Assembly (NCBI RefSeq): GCF_000967655.1
Contig: NZ_JXYA01000065.1
Span: 34,448-98,447 of the forward strand
Length of the DNA stretch: 64,000 bases
Source: Pseudoalteromonas rubra
GTDB lineage: Bacteria > Pseudomonadota > Gammaproteobacteria > Enterobacterales > Alteromonadaceae
Reading direction: 5' to 3'
Each line of letters begins with the position of its first letter. Positions within the stretch are counted from its first letter, which is position 1. A model generated the notes under the pieces. The model was given only the letters and a program-made list of their open reading frames with translations, searched no databases and had not been told where the DNA came from. This document shows positions 17,511-26,569 of the stretch, piece by piece. The translations under genes and the position numbers were made by a program.

Positions 17511-18428
17511 ATGCAAAAAGTAATGAACGCAAATGAACTGACCTTTTTAAAGGTGATTGAAGCGGGCAGTCTGAAAGGCGCTGCTGAACAACTTAACACC
17601 GATCCCTCATCGGTGAGCCGTAAAGTGGCTGCGCTGGAGCGCCATCTGGGTGTTAAACTGATCAATCGCTCTACGGTGCGATCTCAGGCAACCGAGGCTG
17701 GGCTCGTATATTTTCAAGGGCTAAAACACATTGCTGAGCAGCAGGCTGAATTGGAAAATCGCCTGCGGGGATTGCAGGATAGGCCCAGCGGAACCCTGAC
17801 GGTAGCTGCGCCAGTTGATTTTGGTACTCAGTTTGTTGTACCTGTACTGAACAAGATGCGGGCCGCTTATGCTGACCTGAACGTCGAGTTGTTACTGGGA
17901 AGTCATTTTGAAGATCTGACTGCCAATGGCATTGATGTGGCAGTGCGTGTTGGCATGCTGCCGGATTCAGGGCTGATCTGCAGAGGGTTGGGCACTGCTG
18001 AGCGTGTACTGGTTGCCAGCCCGGGTTATCTGGAGCAGATTGATGGGGTAACGGATCCATCCGGGCTGAGTCGGTGCCAGTTTATATTCTATTCGCGCGC
18101 TCAGGCTAACAGTCAGGTCAGTATAAAAAAAGGTGACACAACATCACGAGTCAAACTGTCAGGGGGCTTTACAGTTAACAGCGTGTCTGCAGTTCGACAG
18201 CTGGTTTTGGCCGGTAAAGGGGTGCACCTTGGCCCGCGTTGGGCCTTTGAAGAAGCGCTGAATATAGGTGAGCTGGTGGCTCTGCTACCTGACTATCAGC
18301 TGGAAGGATTTCCTATCCATGCCTTGTACCGATCCGGAGGGTATGTGCCTGCTAAGATCCGCTGTTTCATAGATATGATAAGCCAGCATTGCAAGCACAG
18401 CTTTGATTCCAGAGCAGGTGCGCGATGA
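17511..18428 (+). CDS. LysR-family regulator, probably of the divergent SDR
   Basis: A 305-residue LysR regulator with an N-terminal winged helix (about 8-65, including GAAEQLNTDPSSVSRKVAAL) and a periplasmic-binding-like effector domain (about 90-295). The short intergenic space shared with the SDR gene suggests it controls that gene. Starts at 17502 (TTG), 17511 (ATG) and 17523 (ATG) are all possible. Confidence 0.88.
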   Translation: MQKVMNANELTFLKVIEAGSLKGAAEQLNTDPSSVSRKVAALERHLGVKLINRSTVRSQATEAGLVYFQGLKHIAEQQAELENRLRGLQDRPSGTLTVAAPVDFGTQFVVPVLNKMRAAYADLNVELLLGSHFEDLTANGIDVAVRVGMLPDSGLICRGLGTAERVLVASPGYLEQIDGVTDPSGLSRCQFIFYSRAQANSQVSIKKGDTTSRVKLSGGFTVNSVSAVRQLVLAGKGVHLGPRWAFEEALNIGELVALLPDYQLEGFPIHALYRSGGYVPAKIRCFIDMISQHCKHSFDSRAGAR

Positions 18429-18499
18429 TATGCTCACCTGAGCTGTTTTCAGTCTTCACGAGTTCTGACCGCTATGGCTTAATAATATATCTTGGGTGA

Positions 18500-19435
18500 C
18501 TATATTAAGGCGTTGAGCAAGCTGTTCCCTTGTGTCAGCGGATCGACGGGATTATCGCCATATTGTTGTTTCAAAAAGTTGATAAAAACGCGCGACTTTT
18601 CTGGAATATACTTATTCTCTGGGTAAATAACATGCACATTTAATGGTTGTTTAATTGCGCCTTTCATTAGCTGAATCAGTGTACCTTCTGCCAGCTCCTG
18701 CTCGACCAAAAATTTAGGGATCAATGCAACCCCGGCGCCAGACTTGACCAGGGTTTTTAAGATGTTCGGGCTGTTGACTGAAATTGGTGCGGACGTAAAC
18801 AGGGCATCCCACTGCTCGGTATCTTTGTCATCTACCCAGTCGTTAATAGGCATTTTCTTGTCGATGAGCCAGACATGAGTATTGAGATCTCTGACGCACT
18901 CGGGTTGACCGTGTTGTTTTATGTACTCAGGTGTCGCGCACAACACCATCGGAAACTGACATATTTGCGTTGCTACAAAGTCCTGAACTTCGGTGGAGCC
19001 TACGCGGATTGCCAGATCGAAACTCTCTTCGACCAAATCGACTTTGCGATTATTCAGCTCTAAATCCAGCTGGATATCAGGATATAAAGACATAAACTGA
19101 GGTAATTTGGGTGCCAGTACTTGCTCTCCGAAAGTCACCGAGGTGGTGATCCTGAGCAAGCCTGAACATTTGGTACTTTCTTCACTGACCTGATCCACCA
19201 GTGAGGTATATTCGTTCAATACGTGGACGATACCATGATAAAAGTGTCGCCCTGCCCGGGTCATAGAAACCTTTCTGGTTGAGCGGTTAAATATCTTGGT
19301 GGCATGTTGATTCTCAACCGCATTGACGTATTTACTGACAACAGACTTCGAAATACCCAGTCGCAGGGCTGCTGCCGTAAATGAGCCGGTTTCAGCCACC
19401 GCGATAACTGCTCTAAAGCCTTCTATAGTGTCCAC
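18500..19435 (-). CDS. LysR-family regulator, probably of the oxidative gene cluster
   Basis: A 311-residue LysR regulator with the DNA-binding domain at about 1-60 (FTAAALRLGISKSVVSKYVN) and the effector domain after about 90. It reads away from the GST gene that opens the oxidative run at 19559-26416, sharing a 123-base promoter region, so control of that run is likely. The effector is unknown. Confidence 0.88.
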   Translation of the reverse strand: MDTIEGFRAVIAVAETGSFTAAALRLGISKSVVSKYVNAVENQHATKIFNRSTRKVSMTRAGRHFYHGIVHVLNEYTSLVDQVSEESTKCSGLLRITTSVTFGEQVLAPKLPQFMSLYPDIQLDLELNNRKVDLVEESFDLAIRVGSTEVQDFVATQICQFPMVLCATPEYIKQHGQPECVRDLNTHVWLIDKKMPINDWVDDKDTEQWDALFTSAPISVNSPNILKTLVKSGAGVALIPKFLVEQELAEGTLIQLMKGAIKQPLNVHVIYPENKYIPEKSRVFINFLKQQYGDNPVDPLTQGNSLLNALI

Positions 19436-19558
19436 AAGTTAGGTCCTTTTGTTTTCATTTTGTGTGATCAGTGTTTTCGTTTTGTATGTTTATTCTATGA
19501 AAATTTTAATGTCTAATGCTCCGCATGTCACCAATATAGGGAGCACTAGGTTGCTATC

Positions 19559-20164
19559 ATGAGTAATATTCAGCTGTACTATCACCCGATGTCAGGGCAC
19601 AGTCACAAGGTTCTCACTCTTGCATCAATGTTAGGGTTAGACATAGAGACTTTGACCATTGACTTAAAATCTAAAGCACATTTGTCTGAATCATTTTTGC
19701 GTCTTAACCCGGCCGGCAAGATACCTGTGCTGGTCGATGCAGGCAAAACGATCACCGACTCCCACGCTATCTTGTTTTACCTTGCTCAACAATACGACCA
19801 ACAGCGAATCTGGTACCCAGATGATCTGCCAACCCAGGTAGAGATCCAGCGCTGGTTTGCGCTCTCTGCGGGCGAATTGTGTACGGGTCCCGTCGCGTTA
19901 AGAGGGATCCGGATACTAGGTAAACCAGGCAATGAAGAACAAGCTAAGCAGCTGACTATTAAGTTGTTTTCTCTTATGAGTAAACAGCTGGAGCAGCAGC
20001 CATGGCTGGCAGGCTCACACGCCACCCTTGCGGATATTGCGCTATACAGCTACATCGCTTTGGTTATCAAACTCGAGCCTAGCCTGAGCGATTTTCCGCG
20101 CGTCCTTGATTGGGCTACACGTTTCGAGCAGCTGCCCGGCTATCGCACATTACCAGAAAAATAA
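19559..20164 (+). CDS. Glutathione S-transferase
   Basis: A 201-residue cytoplasmic GST with an N-terminal thioredoxin fold (about 1-80: YYHPMSGHSHKV, NPAGKIPVL, the glutathione-binding ITDSHAILFYL) and an all-helical C-terminal domain (GSHATLADIALYSY). It is the first gene of a co-directional run of oxygenase genes; the next start is 28 bases downstream. In such settings GSTs detoxify electrophiles or act as isomerases or lyases on ring-cleavage products. Which applies is not visible. Confidence 0.88.
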   Translation: MSNIQLYYHPMSGHSHKVLTLASMLGLDIETLTIDLKSKAHLSESFLRLNPAGKIPVLVDAGKTITDSHAILFYLAQQYDQQRIWYPDDLPTQVEIQRWFALSAGELCTGPVALRGIRILGKPGNEEQAKQLTIKLFSLMSKQLEQQPWLAGSHATLADIALYSYIALVIKLEPSLSDFPRVLDWATRFEQLPGYRTLPEK

Positions 20165-20192
20165 ACCCACATTGTATGTAATTGGAGGGGCC

Positions 20193-21647
20193 ATGAACAG
20201 CTACATACGCACAAAAAATAGAGTAAATACACTAATTGACCGTCGCCTGTTGATGGCCGTGCCATTGGTTTTGTCTGGTGTGATAAGTGCATCAGTAGAG
20301 GCCGCTTGTCCGGCGGATTATCCGGAAGAAGGGGCGATTAAAAAGCATATTGAACATGATGATATTGCAAATGGAAAGGCAACGTTAAAGCAGATCCATA
20401 AAATGGGTCGCGATCTTTTCGTTGCCAAGTTTAATAAATGTGATGGTCAGGGTCGTCCGGCAACGACGGGTGGAGGCGTGAAACGCGCGCCGGATCAGCC
20501 TGCTTTTATTCGTACCTCATCACCTGAAACGAATTCCTGTGCCGGGTGTCACTCTCAGCCGGTCATAGGTGGATCAGGCGAGTTTGTGGTCAACGCTTTC
20601 ATTCTGGCGCAGCGTTTAGACCCGGTTACAGAGTCCGTGTCTAATCAGTTTAGTAACGAAAGGAACACGCCGGGCATGCATGGTGCGGGTGCCATTGAAA
20701 TGGTGGCCCGTGAAATGACCTATGATCTGCGCGCTCAAGCCGAAGCCCTGCCTGACGGGGAACACACATTAGTTTCAAAAGGAGTGTCCTTTGATATCCG
20801 CAAGGAAGGCGGATTGGTGGTGGAAAGTGAAGGCATTAATACGGATTTGATGGTCCGCCCATTTAACCAGTCGGGCAACATTGCCACTTTGCGCCACTTT
20901 ACCGTCGATGCAATGAACCATCACCACGGCATGCAAGCAGAAGAGCGCTTTGATTTAAACCCGGGCAAAGGGTTCGATAAAGATCACGATGAAGATGGTG
21001 TGGAAAGAGAGCTATCGGTCGGTGACATCACGGCATTATCGGTATATCAGGCCAGCTTACCTGTGCCGGTTCAGGTGATGCCGCGCGCCCGTGCTGAGCG
21101 CAAAGCCGTGCGCCTTGGTAAGCGCAAGTTTAACGAGATTGGCTGTAACAGCTGCCACGTACCGGCACTTAAGTTGGATACGCCCGTGTTCTCTGAACCC
21201 AGCCCGCTCAATGCGTCTCATACTTTCCGTGATACCAGTCGCTCAGTGCGCTGGGATATGACCAAGCAAGGTCCTAAGCCTCGGTTGAAGAAAAACCCAG
21301 ATGGCAGTGCCACTGTATGGGCCTACACCGACCTGAAGCGCCACAATTTATGTGATCCGGTGGAGCGTGAAGATGCCATTCGCTTTTTCTGTAATGAGAC
21401 ACTCGATCAGGCTCGCCCGTCTCAGGATGGCCGCCCGGGGAGTGAGTTCTTTATTACCAGAAAGCTATGGGATGTGGGCAGTTCAGCGCCTTATGGTCAC
21501 CGGGGTGATATTACGACCATTACTGAGGCCATTTTGTACCACGGTGGTGAAGCACGTCAAAGCCGTGACCACTTTTCGCTGTTACCGCTTTCTGAGCAGA
21601 AGAGCGTTATTAAATTTTTGAAATCACTACAAGTTGTAGAAAAATAA
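20193..21647 (+). CDS. Di-heme c-type cytochrome oxidoreductase, secreted
   Basis: A 484-residue exported protein with a signal segment (about 18-37, cleavage near SVEA/ACPA) and two CxxCH heme sites (C116-H120 and C318-H322), as in the di-heme oxidoreductase (DUF1111) and MauG/peroxidase group. The conserved GxGAxE region (MHGAGAIEMVARE) and the C-terminal APYGHRGDITT segment also fit. Such proteins move electrons in the periplasm or oxidise a substrate there. Its place inside an oxygenase operon is unusual and suggests an oxidation step outside the cytoplasm. TTGGAGGGGCC before the ATG at 20193 fixes the start. Confidence 0.85.
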   Translation: MNSYIRTKNRVNTLIDRRLLMAVPLVLSGVISASVEAACPADYPEEGAIKKHIEHDDIANGKATLKQIHKMGRDLFVAKFNKCDGQGRPATTGGGVKRAPDQPAFIRTSSPETNSCAGCHSQPVIGGSGEFVVNAFILAQRLDPVTESVSNQFSNERNTPGMHGAGAIEMVAREMTYDLRAQAEALPDGEHTLVSKGVSFDIRKEGGLVVESEGINTDLMVRPFNQSGNIATLRHFTVDAMNHHHGMQAEERFDLNPGKGFDKDHDEDGVERELSVGDITALSVYQASLPVPVQVMPRARAERKAVRLGKRKFNEIGCNSCHVPALKLDTPVFSEPSPLNASHTFRDTSRSVRWDMTKQGPKPRLKKNPDGSATVWAYTDLKRHNLCDPVEREDAIRFFCNETLDQARPSQDGRPGSEFFITRKLWDVGSSAPYGHRGDITTITEAILYHGGEARQSRDHFSLLPLSEQKSVIKFLKSLQVVEK

Positions 21648-21665
21648 GATACCTAAGGAATGAGC

Positions 21666-22811
21666 ATGTCTGAGAGTAAATTAGTTTCACTGGTAAAGCG
21701 CGATGATATTCCATCTATTCGCACTATCGAGGTTAACGGTGTTGAGCACTGGTTAGGCCACGTTAAAGACTTCACCAAACATGAAGGGCTGACCGAGTTT
21801 TTGCCAAAGGATAACCGCATTTCGATGGCCTGGGTCAGACTGGAAGCTGGTGAGCAGTTGGATGAGCATATCCACCCTGTGGAATCAATGATCTTAATTT
21901 GTGAAGGCGGTGCGTCTACACTTGGTGATGTAGAAACAGACATGGGCGCGGGGGATGCACTGCTGGTTCCACCTGGTCGCCCTCATGGGTTCATCGGCGC
22001 AGAGCCCACGGGTTTTTGGGGCTTGTCATTACAATTCGATTCCCGTGGATTATATGAAGACATCGCCGACCCCTGGGCGACGTTCCACGAGGACGAAAAC
22101 TACGAATTAAAACACGCCGATACCATAGTCGATAAACTGTTCCAGAAGAACGAAATTTTCAAAGATCGTTTCGATAAACATCGTTTGTTTGCGCTGGTAA
22201 ATAAAGGGCTGCTAACAGACTCAGAGACAAGAAATCGTTTCCTGGATTGTTTTCAGGTGTGGTCAAATCACTTCCAGAAAATGGTGTTCAACCGTTATCT
22301 GACCAGTGCTGATGGGGCACACCTGGAGCTGGCCTGGGACCATCTGATCGAAGAGTTTGGCCACAATATGGACTTGGCTGCCAGCCGGGATTCAAGTGCG
22401 CGCATTTTTGACCCGGTTCTTGAAGCGACCAGCAGCTGGTTCTGCAGTATTTTAAACCGCTTGTCTGATATGCAAAAGTTGGTATTGATCCACCTGGTGG
22501 TTGAAGCCTCAGCCACTGTATTCTACAAGCATGTTGCGCCTGTGATGTCACAAACACAGCACGCTCGCCATTTCCATGAGCATGATGATGGCGACCACGA
22601 GCACGTCAAAATGGGCTATGACTTTGTGCGTCGCCAGACACCCAGCCTGCATGAGGCAGAAGGTTTGCTTGAAATTCAGGAGCAGGGTTGGTCCATGCTG
22701 ATGTCGGTGATGAGCCGGATCGCCGACTTAGTGGTGTATGGCTCAGAGCGACAATCAAACAGCAATGCAGCGCAGGCAACTAAGCAACCGGCAGCTGAGC
22801 TTGAATCATGA
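21666..22811 (+). CDS. Cupin fused to heme-oxygenase-like diiron (HDO) domain
   Basis: A 381-residue cytoplasmic protein with two metal-site domains. Residues about 45-125 are a cupin: H68, H70, E73 in EHIHPVES and H107 in PPGRPHGF. Residues about 180-330 are helical and carry candidate diiron ligands of the heme-oxygenase-like oxidase fold: E230/H233 (EFGH), E280, and H306-x3-D310-x2-H313, the motif known from CADD-type enzymes. Members of that superfamily perform unusual oxidations such as N-oxygenation, desaturation and C-C cleavage. The fusion is unfamiliar to me. The stop overlaps the Rieske alpha start (ATGA). AAGGA five bases upstream favours the ATG at 21666 over 21660. Confidence 0.7.
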   Translation: MSESKLVSLVKRDDIPSIRTIEVNGVEHWLGHVKDFTKHEGLTEFLPKDNRISMAWVRLEAGEQLDEHIHPVESMILICEGGASTLGDVETDMGAGDALLVPPGRPHGFIGAEPTGFWGLSLQFDSRGLYEDIADPWATFHEDENYELKHADTIVDKLFQKNEIFKDRFDKHRLFALVNKGLLTDSETRNRFLDCFQVWSNHFQKMVFNRYLTSADGAHLELAWDHLIEEFGHNMDLAASRDSSARIFDPVLEATSSWFCSILNRLSDMQKLVLIHLVVEASATVFYKHVAPVMSQTQHARHFHEHDDGDHEHVKMGYDFVRRQTPSLHEAEGLLEIQEQGWSMLMSVMSRIADLVVYGSERQSNSNAAQATKQPAAELES

Positions 22812-24016
22812 GTGAGTTCCACGGATGGCCTGACGCGGGTGTGCGCAGGCTTCCCCAGCACATTTATACCGACAGGGATAACTTTCAGCGGGAGCTGGAT
22901 AAGATATTTTTCGCCAATTCCTGGAACTATGTGGCGTTAAGCTGTGAGGTGCCCGAGCCTGGCGATTATATCCTGAGCTCGGTAGGCAATGTCGGTGTGA
23001 TTGTGTCCAGAGACCGAAAAGGGGCTATTCGCGTTTTTGTTAATCGCTGTACTCATCGTGGCGCGCGGTTATGTGAGAAGCGTAAAGGTAACAACAAGCT
23101 GTTTACCTGCCCATATCACGAATGGCGTTTCAATCTGGAGGGCCGCCTGGTAGGCGTACCTTTGAGCCAGGGAGTGAAGGGAAAAGGGGGAATGTCGGCG
23201 CAGTTTGACCCGCAAAATCATGGTTTGAAACAGCTAAATGTATGTGAGCGCCACGGTGTGGTGTTTGCTAGCTTTAGTAACGACATGGTGCCGCTTGAGA
23301 CCTATCTGGGTCCCAAAGTTCTGCGTTACTTTGACCGAGTCTGTGATGGCCGTCCCTTAAAGGTGATTGGCAAGCACAAGCACGTTGTTGCCGGCAACTG
23401 GAAGCTGCAGATTGAAAATGTGAAAGACACCGTACATGCGGCTATTTTGCACTCATTTTTCACCCTGTTTGGGATCTGGCGGTCGGATCAGGAGACTGAG
23501 ATTGTGGTTGAGGACAAGGGCATGCACAGTGTGCTGGCTTCTACTGCCACATTCAGTAAGCAGCAGACTCACTCAGAAGAAGTTGATTCGGAGTTTTCAT
23601 TACTAGATCCGAGTTTGATAGCCCATGAGGCCGAGTTTTCTCATGCGACTGGTGCAGTCATGACTATCTGGCCAAATCTGATTTTTCTGCAACAGTTGAA
23701 CTGTTTGGTCATGCGTCATGTGGAGCCGGTTAGCCAGGATAAATGTGTAAAAACCTGGACTTTCTTTGCGTATGAAGACGAAGACCCAGCACTGACTGCA
23801 CGACGTGTTAAACAGGCCAATTTACTGGGAGCGTCGGGCCTGGTCACCATAGATGACAATGAAATTTTGGCTTCCTGTCAAGTGGGTTTACAGCAGCAAT
23901 CTCAGTTTGAATGCGCCATTGAATACGGAGAAGGCACGTCAGATTGCGATCATATGGTGTCGGAATCAGCGATCCGTGGGTTCTATAACTACTATCGTCA
24001 GGTGATGGAGCTGTGA
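22808..24016 (+). CDS. Rieske-type ring-hydroxylating oxygenase, alpha subunit
   Basis: A 402-residue catalytic subunit. The Rieske [2Fe-2S] ligands are C81, H83, C101 and H104 (CTHRG and CPYHEW). The mononuclear iron site is D207-x2-H210-x4-H215 within NVKDTVHAAILH, and an acidic IDDNE segment late in the protein supplies the third ligand region. The enzyme would add oxygen to an aromatic or other unsaturated substrate in the cytoplasm. No ferredoxin or reductase gene is adjacent, so electrons must come from elsewhere. It overlaps both neighbours by four bases. Confidence 0.92.
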   Translation: MSEFHGWPDAGVRRLPQHIYTDRDNFQRELDKIFFANSWNYVALSCEVPEPGDYILSSVGNVGVIVSRDRKGAIRVFVNRCTHRGARLCEKRKGNNKLFTCPYHEWRFNLEGRLVGVPLSQGVKGKGGMSAQFDPQNHGLKQLNVCERHGVVFASFSNDMVPLETYLGPKVLRYFDRVCDGRPLKVIGKHKHVVAGNWKLQIENVKDTVHAAILHSFFTLFGIWRSDQETEIVVEDKGMHSVLASTATFSKQQTHSEEVDSEFSLLDPSLIAHEAEFSHATGAVMTIWPNLIFLQQLNCLVMRHVEPVSQDKCVKTWTFFAYEDEDPALTARRVKQANLLGASGLVTIDDNEILASCQVGLQQQSQFECAIEYGEGTSDCDHMVSESAIRGFYNYYRQVMEL

Positions 24017-24507
24017 GCATGGAAGAAATGTTGAAAACCCTGTTGCTGGAGCGCTCTGTTCGCGAATTTTACCAGCGCTATCACGCCCAGCTCGACCAGC
24101 AAATGTTGACCCAGTGGCCAGATTTCTTTACTGAAGATGCCAGTTACTTAGTGACCAATCGAGCCAACTTTGAGGAGGGTATGCTGGTTTACAACGTGTT
24201 TTGTGAAGGCAAAAAAATGTTGATAGACAGAGCCCTGGGCCTGCAAAAAGCCGTTTGGTTCCGTGACCGATTGCAACGCCGGTTTGCGGGCAGCATAGAG
24301 ATCACGCACCAAAGTGAACATGCACTGGAAGTGGTGAGCAGCTTTATGGTCACTGAATCCCGACAGGGAGAGCCTTCCACTTTGTTGCTGACCAGCGAAA
24401 GTCAGGACAGCCTGAGTATCGCACCAGACGGTACGCTGCAATTTTCAAAGCGGCTTTGCATCATAGACGCGGAAGTATTACCTGATTCGATAATTTACCC
24501 AATCTAA
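24013..24507 (+). CDS. Ring-hydroxylating oxygenase, beta subunit
   Basis: A 164-residue protein of the small-subunit family (cone-shaped NTF2-like fold) that pairs with the alpha subunit. The N-terminal helix (REFYQRYHAQLD), the WPDFFTEDASYLV strand and the RFAGSIEITHQSEHALEV region are typical. Translation begins at a GTG overlapping the alpha stop codon (GTGA), or at the ATG six bases later. Tight coupling supports a heteromeric complex. Confidence 0.88.
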   Translation: MSMEEMLKTLLLERSVREFYQRYHAQLDQQMLTQWPDFFTEDASYLVTNRANFEEGMLVYNVFCEGKKMLIDRALGLQKAVWFRDRLQRRFAGSIEITHQSEHALEVVSSFMVTESRQGEPSTLLLTSESQDSLSIAPDGTLQFSKRLCIIDAEVLPDSIIYPI

Positions 24508-24526
24508 CCGAGTGGGAGACGATGTG

Positions 24527-26416
24527 ATGAATTCACAAGCTATGCAGGCACCAAGCCACCCGATGAAGCGCGTTGCGGTCATTGGTGCGGGCTTATCTGG
24601 CCTGGTAACCACCAAAGAGCTGATAGATCAAAGTCACACTGTGGTGTGTTTTGAGCGCAGCGATGACATTGGTGGCGCCTTTTATAACAAAGAAAACGAA
24701 GGCGGGATCTATAACGACATCCACCTGACGGTTTCTAACTTTTTTATGGCGTTTTCCTCATTTCCGCCAAGAGAGAAGAATCGCAAATACTGGACTGCCA
24801 GTGAATATATCGAGTATCTGCAAGATTTTACTGAGCATTTCAGACTGAGAAAGTTCATCCGTTTTAACACCGTCATTGAGTCTGTTGAGCCAGTTGGCAC
24901 ACAAAAATGGCGGGTGACTTATCTTAAGAACGGTGAACGCAAAGACGAGTTATTTGATTCTGTTGCGGTGTGTAGTGGCAAGTTTCGCAACCCACTATTG
25001 CCCTCTGTTCCTAACATGGAGCAGTTCAAGGGGACCATTCACCATAGTTTTGATTTCAAAGAAGCGTCAAAATTTAAGGGCAAAAAGGTGGTCTGCCTGG
25101 GACTTGGAGAGTCTGGCTCTGATGTAGTGCACCAAATTGCGCAAGTTGCGCAAGAAACTCATCTGGTGGTTAAGCGCCCCAAGAGCATTATTGCCCGGGT
25201 TATTCTGGGCGATACCGGTGACTCCAGGACCACACGAGCTGCGCATTACTCTTTTTTGGTCAATCATTCGCTTTTTGAGGCCACGCTGAAAAAACGCATT
25301 ATGAATAAAGGGTTGAAGGTCAACGAGCAAAAGCGTCAGCGACCTTTAAGCGCGTTCTGGATGTGGAAGTTTCTGGTTAAATACGGCCTGCACGGCGAAT
25401 TCAGTAACAAGAATGATATCTGGTTGCAAGATCTGGAAACCGGGCAAACCCAGCTTCATTTGTTCTCTGTAAAACGTTTTGCCGAGAATGGTGTTTATCT
25501 GCACGATGGGCAATTTATTGAATGTACCGATGTGATGATGTCAACCGGCTATGAAACGCAGTTTGACATGATCCACCACAGCGCAGCGCAAGATGCAGCG
25601 AAGAATATCCGCTCTAACTTTTTGCACATGATCCACCCGACATTGCGAGACAGCTTAGTCTGGATTGGATTTACCCGTCCGGATGTTGGAGGTGTTCCGA
25701 CCATTGCCGAGTTACAGGCGCGTTTATATGCCCGGGTTTTGGCGGGTAAAACTGAGCTGGCTGATTCACACACTCTGCAACGGCGTATAGATGAGTATCA
25801 GCAGGAATGTCGGGAGCAGTTTTGTCTGGAACCAGACCGTTCAGAAAATGTGCGTTACTACCGATTTACCGGTGAACTGGCGCGGACGCTTGGCGTAGAG
25901 CCTAAATGGTATCACTTGCTGCCAGACCCAAGGCTGATCTTCAATTTTTATCATGGCAGTTTAGTCGCCGCGCAATTTAGATTAAGCGGACCAGGTAAAG
26001 ACCCTGAGGCGGCCAAGGCGATGATCCGCCGGGTCGGTCTGATGCAGGTACCCACCTGGCATAAGTTCTTTTTCTTTGGTCTTACCAGTGCTTTGAGCTT
26101 GATAGCGCCTGTGGTGCGTAAGGTCGTAAGGATGTTGAAAATGCAAGACCACAACTGGAATGACTACAAACAATATCAAAGTGTGGCTGATATCCTTGCG
26201 CACCAATGGCCATCGGGGCAAGCCTTTGCGCTAAATAAGGCCGACACTTTGGCTGAGCTATTTAGCCAAACGTACGAATATGAAGGGTTTAAGTTCTTCT
26301 TACACTCTGAGTATGAGGTGCCTTTGCGGCTGCTTTCGCCTTCTGCGTCCATCAAAGATATTGATGATTTTTTGCGCTTGCAGGAAGGTGCAACGCCTCT
26401 GGAGGAAAAGACTTAA
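24527..26416 (+). CDS. Flavin-containing monooxygenase with C-terminal extension
   Basis: A 629-residue class B flavin monooxygenase. The FAD site is GAGLSG at 20-25, the fingerprint FxGxxxHxxxF is present as FKGTIHHSFDF, and an NADPH site follows at GLGESGSD. The typical FMO ends near residue 450; here about 150 further residues follow, with a hydrophobic stretch near 515-545 (FFFFGLTSALSLIAPVV), perhaps a membrane contact. It probably N-, S- or Baeyer-Villiger-oxygenates the pathway intermediate. GGGAGAC before the ATG at 24527 favours this start over a GTG at 24512. It is the last gene of the oxidative run. Confidence 0.87.
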   Translation: MNSQAMQAPSHPMKRVAVIGAGLSGLVTTKELIDQSHTVVCFERSDDIGGAFYNKENEGGIYNDIHLTVSNFFMAFSSFPPREKNRKYWTASEYIEYLQDFTEHFRLRKFIRFNTVIESVEPVGTQKWRVTYLKNGERKDELFDSVAVCSGKFRNPLLPSVPNMEQFKGTIHHSFDFKEASKFKGKKVVCLGLGESGSDVVHQIAQVAQETHLVVKRPKSIIARVILGDTGDSRTTRAAHYSFLVNHSLFEATLKKRIMNKGLKVNEQKRQRPLSAFWMWKFLVKYGLHGEFSNKNDIWLQDLETGQTQLHLFSVKRFAENGVYLHDGQFIECTDVMMSTGYETQFDMIHHSAAQDAAKNIRSNFLHMIHPTLRDSLVWIGFTRPDVGGVPTIAELQARLYARVLAGKTELADSHTLQRRIDEYQQECREQFCLEPDRSENVRYYRFTGELARTLGVEPKWYHLLPDPRLIFNFYHGSLVAAQFRLSGPGKDPEAAKAMIRRVGLMQVPTWHKFFFFGLTSALSLIAPVVRKVVRMLKMQDHNWNDYKQYQSVADILAHQWPSGQAFALNKADTLAELFSQTYEYEGFKFFLHSEYEVPLRLLSPSASIKDIDDFLRLQEGATPLEEKT

Positions 26417-26465
26417 TACTTCCAGTTTGAATGCGGGACGTAGCTGTGACACTACTGTCCATAGC

Positions 26466-26501
26466 AAAGCCATGCCTGTTCGACTGTGCATGGCTTTTTT
26501 T
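26466..26501 (+). terminator. Rho-independent terminator closing the oxidative gene run
   Basis: AAAGCCATGC pairs with GCATGGCTTT around a 12-base loop, followed by a T-run. It lies 50 bases past the flavin monooxygenase stop and marks the end of the 19559-26416 transcript. Confidence 0.88.
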
Positions 26502-26569
26502 GTACTCGGAAACCAGTATTGAGCGCTGAGCCCGTTGAGCCGCAGACCCGTCTTATACTGTATTGAAAT

